Shown here in pieces: positions 17,704 to 26,704 of a stretch of DNA of 64,000 nt. Within the stretch, counting starts at the first letter, position 1. Each line of letters begins with the position of its first letter. The position numbers and the translations under genes are program-made. The notes under the pieces were generated by a model. That model made no database searches, was not told the DNA's origin, and saw only the letters and a list, made by a program, of their open reading frames with translations. Origin of the DNA: UBA7359 sp038142205 (GTDB taxonomy: Bacteria; Pseudomonadota; Gammaproteobacteria; Eutrophobiales; Eutrophobiaceae). The stretch covers positions 2,294,001 through 2,358,000 of the forward strand of contig JAYQJO010000001.1 in NCBI GenBank assembly GCA_038142205.1. Direction: 5' to 3'.

Positions 17704-20112
17704 ATGTCTGAAGAAAACGATTACGGCTCCGACCAGATTAAAGTCTTAAAGGGCTTGGAGGCAGTAAGAAAGCGCCCTGGAATGTATATCGGTGATACAG
17801 ATGATGGTACCGGTTTGCACCATATGGTCTTCGAAGTTGTTGATAATAGTATTGATGAAGCCCTGGCAGGACACTGTGATCAAATAAAAGTAACAATTCA
17901 TTCGGGAGAATCAATAACTGTTGCAGATAATGGTCGGGGTATTCCTGTTGGTATGCATGAAGATGAAGGTGTGTCTGCTGCAGAAGTTATTATGACGACA
18001 TTGCATGCCGGCGGGAAGTTTGATGATAACTCTTATAAGGTTTCTGGCGGTTTGCATGGTGTCGGTGTTTCTGTCGTGAATGCTTTATCAGAAACGCTTA
18101 ATCTGGTTGTCTATCGCGAAGGTTTTGTCCATCGCCAATCATATAAATCTGGAGAACCTGTATCGCCGTTGGAAAAAGGCGAGTCTTCAGATAAGACTGG
18201 TACAGAAGTCACGTTTATGCCGAGCGAAACAACGTTTAAACATATAGAGTTTCATTACGATATTTTGGCAAAAAGACTGCGGGAACTGTCTTTCCTCAAC
18301 TCTGGTATACGTATTGAGCTGATAGATGAACGCAGCGGCAAAACAGATGTTTTCGAATATGAAGGAGGAATCAGCTCCTTTGTTAAGCATTTAAATAGAA
18401 ATAAAACTCCCTTGCACGAAACGGTTATTGATATAAAAACGGACAGGGATGATGTTGGTGTCGAACTGGCCTTACAGTGGAACGACTCTTATCAGGAAAA
18501 CATTTTTTGTTTTACCAATAATATTCCGCAAAAAGACGGTGGTGCGCACCTTTCTGGCTTCCGAGCAGCGTTAACAAGAAGTTTTAATCAATTTATGGAT
18601 AGACAAGGTACTGCAACAAAAGCCAAAGTTAATGTCAGCGGTGACGATGTCAGAGAAGGAATTACAGCTGTTTTATCTATTAAAATACCTGATCCAAAGT
18701 TTTCATCACAAACGAAAGATAAGCTGGTTTCCAGTGAAGTGAAATCGGTTGTTGAATCGTGTGTTGCTGAAAAAATTCAGGATTTTTTGCTGGAAAAACC
18801 GGCGGAAGCTAAAGCAATAACGGAAAAAGTAATTGATGCTGCGAGAGCGCGCGAGGCCGCACGTAAAGCCCGAGAGTTAACTCGTAGAAAATCAGCGCTG
18901 GATGTTGCTGGTTTGCCAGGGAAATTAGCAGACTGTCAGGAAAAAGATCCGGCTTTATCAGAATTATTCCTGGTGGAGGGTGATTCTGCAGGGGGCTCTG
19001 CAAAACAGGGCCGCGATCGTAAAAATCAGGCGATATTACCGCTGAAAGGTAAGATTTTAAACGTTGAAAAAGCACGTTTTGACAAAATGCTGTCTTCTGT
19101 AGAAGTGGGTACGTTAATTACTGCTTTAGGTTGCGGGATAGGACGAGAAGAATTTGATCCGGAAAAATTAAGATATCACAGAATTATTATTATGACTGAT
19201 GCGGATGTAGATGGTGCGCATATTCGCACATTGTTACTAACTTTCTTTTACCGGCAAATGTTTGAGCTAGTCGAGCGCGGTCATGTCTATATTGCTCAAC
19301 CGCCTTTATATAAAGTTAAGAAAGGTAAACAAGAACGCTATTTAAAAGATGATGCAGATAAAGAGGCGTATTTGTTGGAATTAGCTATGGAAAATAGTGG
19401 TTTATATCCTGGTGAAGACAAACTGCCTATAGAAAACGAAGTATTAAAACAGATGGTTGATCTCTATATCTCGATGAACAGAGCTTATGATCGTCTCTGT
19501 AAGCTTTATCATCCTAGTATTGTTGATGCAATTCGTTATATGCCTGAAATTACCGAAGCAGACTGCGCTGATGAAACAGTGGTGAAAAACTGGTTTGGTG
19601 AGTTAACGGGTATTTTAAATGATGATGATGCAAACGTGACGAAATACAGTTTTGAGGTTTTTGAAGCAAATGACGGCCTGTTCGGTGCAAAGGTTTCTTT
19701 AACTATTCATGGAATAGAGTCTAGTAATGTTTTTATGCATGAGTTCTTTTCTTCTGAAAACTATAAGAAACTCTGTGCTTTGGAAAAAGCATTGGAGCTA
19801 GATGAAAGCGCCTATATAAAACGCAATGAGCGAAAGCAAGTAATTACTTCATGTAAGCAAGCGTTTGATTGGTTAATGAAAGAAGCTTAGCAAGGTTTAT
19901 CCATTCAACGATACAAAGGTCTCGGTGAAATGAATCCGGAGCAGCTTTGGGAAACAACAATGGACTCCAATACGCGTAGTCTTCTTCAGGTTCAAATTGA
20001 AGATGTGATTGGTGCTGACGAAGTGTTTACGACATTAATGGGCGACCAGGTTGAGCCAAGAAGAGAATTTATAGAGCGAAACGCGCTGGTTGTAGAAAAC
20101 CTCGATACATAA
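17704..20112 (+). CDS. gyrB: DNA gyrase subunit B, interrupted by an in-frame TAG
   Basis: The ATPase subunit of gyrase. The GHKL ATPase domain (GLHGVGVSVVNALS near residue 120), the transducer, and the TOPRIM domain (LFLVEGDSAGGSAKQG near 420; TDADVDGAHIRTLLL near 500) are intact. After residue 728 (LMKEA) there is TAG at 19888-19890. The same frame then continues QGLSIQRYKGLGEMNPEQL to the normal C-terminus NLDT and a stop at 20110-20112. The total of about 802 codons is the usual length. Relatives have Arg or Lys at the TAG site. The truncated form would lack the QRYKGLGEM block, which is needed for activity. Sequencing error, a suppressed amber or a real mutation are all possible. Confidence 0.95.
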
Positions 20113-20136
20113 GTGTTGTGTTCTTAGGGCTTGTTT

Positions 20137-20814
20137 TTATGTTCGGGCTATTGCCCAAATATCAATTCGTTCGCAACGCGCTTTTTTAAAAAGCTTTGAT
20201 ATTTCATTAATAGTAGAGCCTGTTGTAATGACATCATCAATGATAGCGATGTGTTTTGGTATATTGTCGTTATTTAAAGCAAAGGCGTCTTTAACGTTTT
20301 TCTGACGAGACTTTATTGGAAGCTCGCTTTGCGGGTCAGTGTTAACTATTCGCTTGCACAGGTTTGTATTGACAGGTATGCCCAGTTTTTTTGATAAATG
20401 TTTAGCAAGCTCTAAAGATTGATTATAGCCGCGTTGTGCTTGTCTCTTTTTGTGTAAAGGGACAGGAACAAGTGTTTCAGGTAACTTGCCTTTACTTATT
20501 ATTTTATCTAAAAGTCTATCGCTAAAAAGAGTAGCTAATTCCGCGCGTTTTCCAAATTTAAAGTTCAAAACTATTTTCTTCACCGGGTACGCGTAATTAA
20601 ATAAAACAGTAGTTGTACAAAACAACGGCGGAGAAACAATACATTCACCGCAGATGGTTGGTGCATAGTGCGGTTTTGCGCATTTTGGGCAGCGTAGACT
20701 ATGTTTGATAAAATCAAAATCACATTGCTTGCACCAGGCGGCATCCGTAGGCGATAAACAAAAATAACAGGCGCTTTTTGTCGAAAAAGTAGAAATTAGT
20801 TTTTTGAATTCCAT
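20137..20814 (-). CDS. ComF family phosphoribosyltransferase-like protein
   Basis: A 225-residue protein with an N-terminal zinc-ribbon of cysteine pairs (CYFC, CKQC, CPKC, CGEC) and a C-terminal type I phosphoribosyltransferase domain with the PRPP loop IAIIDDVITTGSTINEI near the end. ComF proteins act in DNA uptake in competent species; the enterobacterial homologue is GntX. I start it at ATG 20814 rather than the in-frame TTG at 20835, which would reach into the candidate biotin operator. It converges on gyrB and diverges from bioB. Confidence 0.85.
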   Translation of the reverse strand: MEFKKLISTFSTKSACYFCLSPTDAAWCKQCDFDFIKHSLRCPKCAKPHYAPTICGECIVSPPLFCTTTVLFNYAYPVKKIVLNFKFGKRAELATLFSDRLLDKIISKGKLPETLVPVPLHKKRQAQRGYNQSLELAKHLSKKLGIPVNTNLCKRIVNTDPQSELPIKSRQKNVKDAFALNNDNIPKHIAIIDDVITTGSTINEISKLFKKARCERIDIWAIART

Positions 20815-20819
20815 CTCTT

Positions 20820-20852
20820 CTGTTAACCTTGGCAAAAACTAAAAGTTTACAA
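20820..20852 (+). promoter_or_regulatory. Candidate BirA operator upstream of bioB
   Basis: CTGTTAACC (20820-20828), a 15-base spacer, then AGTTTACAA (20844-20852). The known proteobacterial BirA site is TTGTAAACC-N14/15-GGTTTACAA, so this is three mismatches over 18 arm positions with the right spacing. A -35-like TTGGCA (20829-20834) falls between the arms, so binding would block transcription of the bio operon, and perhaps of comF. Found by eye. Confidence 0.45.
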
Positions 20853-20911
20853 GTTATGTCTGTTATTAATTTTCGCATGCTTGATTAAAAATAAACACTA
20901 GGAAAATAAAG

Positions 20912-21877
20912 ATGCAAACCCAAAGTCAGAATGAAATAAAAAACAACTGGACCAGAGAAGAGGCTGTTTCATTGTTAACCCAGCCTTTTAATGATCTACT
21001 ATTTACAGCCCAACAAATACATCGACAACACTTTGATCCAAATAGGGTTCAATTAAGCACGTTAATGAATATTAAAACAGGTGGTTGTCCTGAAGACTGT
21101 GCTTATTGTCCACAAAGCGCTCATTATGATACAGGTGTAAATGCAGAAAAGTTACTCGATATTAAAGAAGTCTTACTTCAAGCAAATGCTGCTAAAGAAA
21201 AAGGGGCAACGCGTTTTTGTATGGGCGCTGCATGGCGGCAGCCTAAACAAAAAGATTTAGAAAAAGTAATGGCGATGGTCGAGGCAGTAAAAGAAACAGG
21301 AATGGAAACATGCGTGACTTTGGGTATGTTGTCCAATGAACAGGCGAAAGATCTAAAAAAAGCCGGGCTTGATTATTACAACCATAATCTGGATTGCTCT
21401 CCAGAATATTATTCAAAAATTATTAGTACCAGAGATTATCAGGAAAGACTTGATACCTTGGAACATGTTCGCCAGGCTGAAATTAATGTTTGCAGTGGCG
21501 GCATTATAGGTATGGGTGAGAATGAAAACGATCGTGCCGGTTTATTACTGACACTCGCTAATATGCCGAAGCAACCTGAAAGCGTGCCGATTAATATGTT
21601 AGTGCAAGTGGAGGGAACGCCTTTAAACAATAGTGATGCGCCTGATGCATTAGAGTTTGTACGAATCATTGCGGCAGCTCGAATAATGATGCCTGCTTCT
21701 TATGTCAGGTTATCTGCAGGGCGTAATGAGATGACAGATGAAATGCAGGCTTTATGTTTTCTTGCAGGGGCAAACTCTATTTTTTATGGTGAGAAATTGC
21801 TGACAACAAATAACCCGCAATTAGAAAAGGATAAACAGTTGTTTGAACGATTGGGTATTCAATCTACACAACATTAA
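20912..21877 (+). CDS. bioB: Biotin synthase
   Basis: A 321-residue radical SAM enzyme that inserts sulfur into dethiobiotin. The radical SAM cluster motif is in GGCPEDCAYCPQSAHY near residue 53 (CxxxCxxC). Further family blocks are RFCMGAAWRQP, YNHNLDCSPEYY and the C-terminal NSIFYGEKLLTT. First gene of the bioB-bioF-bioH-like-bioC-bioD operon; its stop overlaps the bioF start by one base (TAATG). Confidence 0.97.
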   Translation: MQTQSQNEIKNNWTREEAVSLLTQPFNDLLFTAQQIHRQHFDPNRVQLSTLMNIKTGGCPEDCAYCPQSAHYDTGVNAEKLLDIKEVLLQANAAKEKGATRFCMGAAWRQPKQKDLEKVMAMVEAVKETGMETCVTLGMLSNEQAKDLKKAGLDYYNHNLDCSPEYYSKIISTRDYQERLDTLEHVRQAEINVCSGGIIGMGENENDRAGLLLTLANMPKQPESVPINMLVQVEGTPLNNSDAPDALEFVRIIAAARIMMPASYVRLSAGRNEMTDEMQALCFLAGANSIFYGEKLLTTNNPQLEKDKQLFERLGIQSTQH

Positions 21878-23040
21878 TGGAGCAAGCTATAACAACGAGT
21901 TTTGTTAAAGAGCTCGAGCAAAGAAAAAAAGACGGGCTGTTTAGAAAAAGACAAGTTGTATATTCTTCTCAAGCCCCGGTTATTAATATTGAAGATAAAG
22001 AATATATAAACTTCAGCAGTAATGATTATTTGGGCTTTGCTAATAATAAAAAATTAAAAGAACAGATGGTTGAAGCAATACAACGATACGGACTTGGTGC
22101 AGGATCGTCACAATTGCTAGTTGGCCATTCTTTAGCTCATAGTGAATTAGAAAAAAAGCTCGCAGAGTTTTTGAATAGGGAAGCAGCGTTAGTTTTTTCA
22201 ACAGGCTATCAAGCAAATCTGGCTATTGCATCTACGCTGATAGATGAAAACACTGTCGTGTTACAAGATAAGTTAAACCATGCTTCATTAATTGATTCAG
22301 CTTTGTTATCAAAAGGTAAGCTGGTTCGCTATAAACATAATGATATAGATCATTTAAAAGGTCTTTTTGAAAAATATAAAAATAAAAAACTAATTTTAAT
22401 GACAGATGGCGTCTTCAGTATGGACGGAGATCATGCGCCTCTATTAGAAATAGCTGATCTTTGTAAAACGTATAACGCTATTTTAATAGTCGATGATGCG
22501 CACGGAATTGGTGTGTTAGGTAAAACAGGAGCTGGGTTACTGGAAGACCTGCAATTAGGTGAAGAAGACGTTCCGTTATTAATAGGTACTTTTGGAAAGT
22601 CCTTTGGAGCGAGCGGCGCCTTTGTTTCTGGTAATCGTTTGTTTGTAGAAATGTTTATCCAAAAGGCAAGGACGTATATTTATACAACTGCACTAATGCC
22701 GGCAATTGCTGCGACGATGACTTATGCGATAGGCATGATTATTGATGGCGATCCTTTGCGTAAAAATATTAATGAGCTGATCAATGTTTATAAAGCTGGT
22801 TTAAATAAAAATAAGTTGGATCAAAGAATATCAACATCACATATTCAGCCTTATATTGTAGGCAATGCTGACAAAGCCTTACAGCTCAGCAAGTCACTTA
22901 AAGACAAAAAAATATTAGTCTCTGCTATAAGACCGCCAACAGTGCCGAAAGATACATCGCGACTAAGAATTAGTTTTACTGCCACACATTCCAAAGAACA
23001 GGTAGAAAAACTGACTGCTTCGTTAGCAGCGGCGACATAG
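21877..23040 (+). CDS. bioF: 8-amino-7-oxononanoate synthase
   Basis: A 387-residue PLP enzyme that condenses pimeloyl-ACP with alanine. It has NFSSNDYLGFA near residue 45, GLGAGSSQLLVGH near 75, DDAHGIGVLG near 205 and the PLP lysine in GTFGKSFGASGAF near 240. The coenzyme-binding and dimerisation regions look complete. Stop TAG. Second gene of the biotin operon; 5 bases before the bioH-like gene. Confidence 0.96.
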   Translation: MEQAITTSFVKELEQRKKDGLFRKRQVVYSSQAPVINIEDKEYINFSSNDYLGFANNKKLKEQMVEAIQRYGLGAGSSQLLVGHSLAHSELEKKLAEFLNREAALVFSTGYQANLAIASTLIDENTVVLQDKLNHASLIDSALLSKGKLVRYKHNDIDHLKGLFEKYKNKKLILMTDGVFSMDGDHAPLLEIADLCKTYNAILIVDDAHGIGVLGKTGAGLLEDLQLGEEDVPLLIGTFGKSFGASGAFVSGNRLFVEMFIQKARTYIYTTALMPAIAATMTYAIGMIIDGDPLRKNINELINVYKAGLNKNKLDQRISTSHIQPYIVGNADKALQLSKSLKDKKILVSAIRPPTVPKDTSRLRISFTATHSKEQVEKLTASLAAAT

Positions 23041-23045
23041 GAAAC

Positions 23046-23624
23046 ATGCAAGCGCTTTTATTACACGACTGGAGAATAAAGCAGTCGACATGGAGTGAAG
23101 CGGATTTGTCTTTAGCATCAATTGATAAGGTGTCATCGCCAAGGCTTTATAAAGTAGCAAAGGAAGAACATGACTCTTTGTCTGATTTAATAGCACAAAT
23201 CTTAAACGACGTTAGTGAGCCGGGCACAATGGTTATTGGTGGTTTAATCGCTATGCCATTACAAAAAATAACAGAAAAAATAAAAAATATTGTTTTTATT
23301 GGCAACCCCCTTTGTTTTGTTAATAAAGAAAACGGGCCTAGCGTTTTTGATAAAAAACACATTTCCGCATTTCAGGCTAGCCTGAAAGTAAACGCAGATA
23401 AAACACTGAAATATTTTCCCGGCCTGATCGCACACGGCGATAGCAAACTAAAAAAAATAAATAAAACTATTTGCAAATACGTGGCAACGAAAGAAGATAA
23501 AGCAACGCTTTCTATCTGGTTAGATCAAATGCTTGCTACAAGTTTTGAACGAAACCTTAAAAGGTTAAGTCAAAATATTAAAACACAAACTGATAAAAGA
23601 TTGCGGTCATGTTCCTTTTCTTAA
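23046..23624 (+). CDS. BioH-like protein lacking the catalytic serine and C-terminus
   Basis: A 192-residue protein in the bioH position between bioF and bioC. It keeps recognisable BioH features: LLLHDW for the LLHGW oxyanion loop, SLSDLIAQIL for SLADMAEAVL, then GGLIAM for the segment after the nucleophile, and NPLCF for SSPCF. The nucleophile elbow GWSLGG is reduced to VIGG, so the serine is missing. The last 60-70 residues of BioH, which hold the catalytic Asp and His, are absent. There is no room for a frameshifted remainder before bioC. It cannot be a normal pimeloyl-ACP methyl ester esterase. It may be a degenerate or repurposed scaffold; the frame is intact. Confidence 0.65.
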   Translation: MQALLLHDWRIKQSTWSEADLSLASIDKVSSPRLYKVAKEEHDSLSDLIAQILNDVSEPGTMVIGGLIAMPLQKITEKIKNIVFIGNPLCFVNKENGPSVFDKKHISAFQASLKVNADKTLKYFPGLIAHGDSKLKKINKTICKYVATKEDKATLSIWLDQMLATSFERNLKRLSQNIKTQTDKRLRSCSFS

Positions 23625-23654
23625 CAACCAGCAAGAGTTTTCAGAATTAATACA

Positions 23655-24575
23655 ATGAGCTCATCGATGGAAAACCCTGTTAATACTGTTTATGAAGTTG
23701 ATACAAAACAGGTTCAGCATGCTTTTAATGATGCTGCAAAAAATTATGACGCCCATGCCTTATTACAAAGGACAGTAGTTAATCGATTAATGGAGGCTTT
23801 TGATCATATTAAAATTGAACCTAATGTTGTTTTAGATTTAGGTTCTGGTTCAGGCTATGGGGCAAATCAATTAAAGCGCCAATTTAAAAAAGCACATATT
23901 TATCAAGCCGACCTTTCTATAGAGATGTTAAAAGGCTCGCGTAAAAAGTCTTCGCGGTTTTTTTCGAAAGATCATTTTTTCTGTGTTGATGCAAATAAAA
24001 TACCGTTGTCTGACCAGAGTGTTGACTTGGTATTTAGTAGTTTGATGCTGCAGTGGTCAAATAATCCGGATGCCGTTTTTGCTGAAGTAAAAAGAGTGCT
24101 GAAACCTGAAGGCGTGTTTGTCTTTACAACCTTTGGGCCAGATACTTTAAAAGAGTTGCGTGAAAGCTGGAGGCAGGCTGATGGTAATGTTCATATTAAT
24201 GCTTTTACGGATATGCACGATATTGGTGATGCGTTAATTAGGGGCGGGTTGGATGCACCAGTATTGAGTATCGAAAATATTGTTTTAACTTATGATGAAT
24301 GTCTACAGTTAATGCGCGATCTTAAAAGCATTGGTGCTCACAATGTAAACCTCGGAAGAAGGAAAACGCTAACAGGAAAGCGAAGGCTGGAAAAACCCAT
24401 TCAATATTACGAAACTTATCGTACAAATAATAAACTTCCAGCAACATATGAAGTTATTTATGGTCATGCTTGGAAACCAGCAATGAGGTCAACAATTACA
24501 AAAAGCAATGATACAAGTGTTCAGCATGTTTCTTTGGAAAAGTTGAAGCAAGATTTAAAAAACAGAAAAGTTTAA
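23655..24575 (+). CDS. bioC: Malonyl-ACP O-methyltransferase BioC
   Basis: A 306-residue class I SAM methyltransferase that caps malonyl-ACP to start pimelate synthesis. Motif I is VLDLGSGSGYGANQL near residue 57. SLMLQWSNNPDAVFAEVKRV near residue 132 and FTTFGPDTLKELRESW near residue 158 are BioC signatures. Start ATG 23655; ATG 23667 (MENPVNTVYEV) is an alternative. It needs a downstream methyl ester esterase, which the neighbouring bioH-like gene does not seem able to supply. Confidence 0.93.
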   Translation: MSSSMENPVNTVYEVDTKQVQHAFNDAAKNYDAHALLQRTVVNRLMEAFDHIKIEPNVVLDLGSGSGYGANQLKRQFKKAHIYQADLSIEMLKGSRKKSSRFFSKDHFFCVDANKIPLSDQSVDLVFSSLMLQWSNNPDAVFAEVKRVLKPEGVFVFTTFGPDTLKELRESWRQADGNVHINAFTDMHDIGDALIRGGLDAPVLSIENIVLTYDECLQLMRDLKSIGAHNVNLGRRKTLTGKRRLEKPIQYYETYRTNNKLPATYEVIYGHAWKPAMRSTITKSNDTSVQHVSLEKLKQDLKNRKV

Positions 24576-24577
24576 TA

Positions 24578-25267
24578 ATGATGGCGAAAGGTTTTTTTAT
24601 AGCGGGAACAGATACCGGAATTGGCAAGACATGTGTAACGGTTGCGCTTATGGAAGAACTTAAAAAGCAGGGCTATAAAGTGGCGGGGATGAAGCCTATT
24701 GCTTCCGGTGCTGTCAGAAAGAACGGTAGCTTAAGAAACGAAGATGCGGAACTAATACAACAAGCCTGTTCTCAACTGATAGATTATGAATTAATTAACC
24801 CTGTTGTTTTTGAATTACCGGTCTCTCCTCATATTGCGGCCAGACAAATGAAGCAAGCAATTGATCTGAGAGAAATAGAGAGCTGTTATCAGCAATTGGC
24901 ATCAAATAATGATCTGGTTGTTGTAGAGGGAGTGGGCGGTTGGCGTGTTCCAATTTCAGGCGAGCAGAGTATGGCTGATCTTGCTAAAAAACTAGGTTTG
25001 CCAGTGATCCTGGTCGTTGGGTTCAGGTTGGGTTGTCTAAATCATGCAATTTTAACTGCGGAAGCTATCAGAGCTGATGGTTTGAACCTGTTTGGCTGGG
25101 TCAGCAACCGTCTTGAAGAAGCTTATCTATTTTCGGAAGAGTCGTTAGAAACACTTAAAAAAACCATAGAAAGTCCTTATCTGGCAGATTTGCCGTTTGG
25201 GCAGAATTCTGCTGCCAAACTTCAAATTAAGCACAGCAATATGTTGTTAGATTCCAGTTCTTTATGA
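24578..25267 (+). CDS. bioD: Dethiobiotin synthetase
   Basis: A 229-residue ATP-dependent carboxylase that closes the ureido ring. The P-loop GTDTGIGKTCVTVALM lies near residue 9, the substrate region GMKPIASGA near 38, and VVVEGVGGWRVPIS near 112. It ends the biotin operon, two bases after bioC. The following 241 bases to ctaC hold no gene I can support and presumably contain the oxidase promoter. Confidence 0.95.
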   Translation: MMAKGFFIAGTDTGIGKTCVTVALMEELKKQGYKVAGMKPIASGAVRKNGSLRNEDAELIQQACSQLIDYELINPVVFELPVSPHIAARQMKQAIDLREIESCYQQLASNNDLVVVEGVGGWRVPISGEQSMADLAKKLGLPVILVVGFRLGCLNHAILTAEAIRADGLNLFGWVSNRLEEAYLFSEESLETLKKTIESPYLADLPFGQNSAAKLQIKHSNMLLDSSSL

Positions 25268-25508
25268 TTTATTGATAATTTCCAGACTAAACTTGCAAAG
25301 AATGGTCAATATAGGGCATATTGTCGCACTAAGACGGCTCAGTCCTTCTTGAGCGGCTCATTTTGTGAAAAAACATTAATTTCATAATTAAATGTCGCAT
25401 GATTCAGGAAAATTTTAGTGATGAGAAGAGTTATGGGGAGTCACTGAATGCAGCTAAGGCAGTCGCAAAATAAGAAAATATTAAAACATCAATACTGAGG
25501 AATGTTGT

Positions 25509-26648
25509 ATGTCAGTCGATAAAATAAAACGGGCGGTACTAGGCCTGTTTGCGGTTTCGTTGTTTCTAGTGAGTGGCACTGTTCTGGCTGAATTTCCACT
25601 TAATCTGACTGAAGGTGTTACGCCGACAAGTCAAAAAGTCTACGATTTACACATGACCATTTTCTACATCGTAACGGTGATCGGTGTTGCCGTTTTTGGT
25701 GTAATGACGTGGTCGATTATTTATCACAGAAAATCAAAAGGTGTCACCCCGGCAACCTTTCATCATAGTACAGCGGCCGAAATTACCTGGACGGTTATCC
25801 CTATTTTGATTTTGGTTGGCATGGCTATCCCGGCAACGAAAACACTTATCTTTATGGAAAAAACGGGTGACTCGGAAATGACTATTAAAGTGACCGGTTA
25901 TCAATGGAAATGGAAATACGACTACCTCATAGGCGAAGGTGAGGGCATCAGTTTTATGAGTTCTCTCGCTGAAGAAGATAACGCTGCCAGACAACGTGGT
26001 TCTGGAATTGATCCGAACACGATTGAGAACTACCTATTAAATGTAGATAACGAAGTTGTCCTGCCTATTGAAACCAAAATCAGAATTCTGACAACAGCAG
26101 AAGATGTTATTCACGCATGGTGGGTACCTGATTTGGGCTGGAAGCGTGATGCAATTCCGGGCTATATCAATGATAACTGGACCTATATCGAAGAACCCGG
26201 TGTATACCGTGGTAAATGTACTGAGCTGTGTGGTAAAGATCATGGTTTCATGCCGATAGTTGTTCGAGCGGTATCAAAAGATGAGTACACAACATGGGTT
26301 GCTGATAAAAAAGCAGAGTTGGCCGCAGCTAATTCTGGTGCAGATATGTCGATGGATGAGCTGATGGAAAAAGGCAAGTCTGTTTATTCTGCGAACTGTG
26401 CGTCATGTCATATGCCAGAGGGACAAGGTGTTGATGGTTTATTCCCTGCCTTGGCTGGTAGTCCTATTGCAGTAGGCGCAGCAGAAGATCATATTAACTT
26501 AGTACTCAAAGGTAAAAATTTAATGCCGTCGTTTAGTAAGCAGTTAAATGACGCCGATCTTGCCGCTGTTATAACCTATGAAAGAAACGCCTGGGGTAAC
26601 GATGTTGGCGATATGGTTCAGCCATCAGACGTAAAAGCAGCAAGATAA
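25509..26648 (+). CDS. ctaC: Cytochrome c oxidase subunit II with fused cytochrome c domain
   Basis: A 379-residue caa3-type subunit II. It has a signal peptide (about 1-27), two membrane segments (about 48-70 and 86-108) and the periplasmic CuA cupredoxin domain with Cys237, Cys241, His245 and Met248 in CTELCGKDHGFM. A C-terminal class I cytochrome c domain carries CASCH (Cys297, Cys300, His301) and a candidate Met ligand in KNLMPSF. It accepts electrons from cytochrome c and passes them to subunit I. First gene of the oxidase operon, with GAGGA before the ATG. Confidence 0.96.
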   Translation: MSVDKIKRAVLGLFAVSLFLVSGTVLAEFPLNLTEGVTPTSQKVYDLHMTIFYIVTVIGVAVFGVMTWSIIYHRKSKGVTPATFHHSTAAEITWTVIPILILVGMAIPATKTLIFMEKTGDSEMTIKVTGYQWKWKYDYLIGEGEGISFMSSLAEEDNAARQRGSGIDPNTIENYLLNVDNEVVLPIETKIRILTTAEDVIHAWWVPDLGWKRDAIPGYINDNWTYIEEPGVYRGKCTELCGKDHGFMPIVVRAVSKDEYTTWVADKKAELAAANSGADMSMDELMEKGKSVYSANCASCHMPEGQGVDGLFPALAGSPIAVGAAEDHINLVLKGKNLMPSFSKQLNDADLAAVITYERNAWGNDVGDMVQPSDVKAAR

Positions 26649-26704
26649 TAAGCAGAATATTAAACAATAAATTTATATAGAATTAGTAAACTGAGGATAG
26701 AGAC

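Noticed and set aside
19930..20112. A separate 60-residue ORF after gyrB
   Set aside because: It is the gyrB C-terminus in the same frame; its Met is the conserved one in GLGEMNPEQ, not a start codon.
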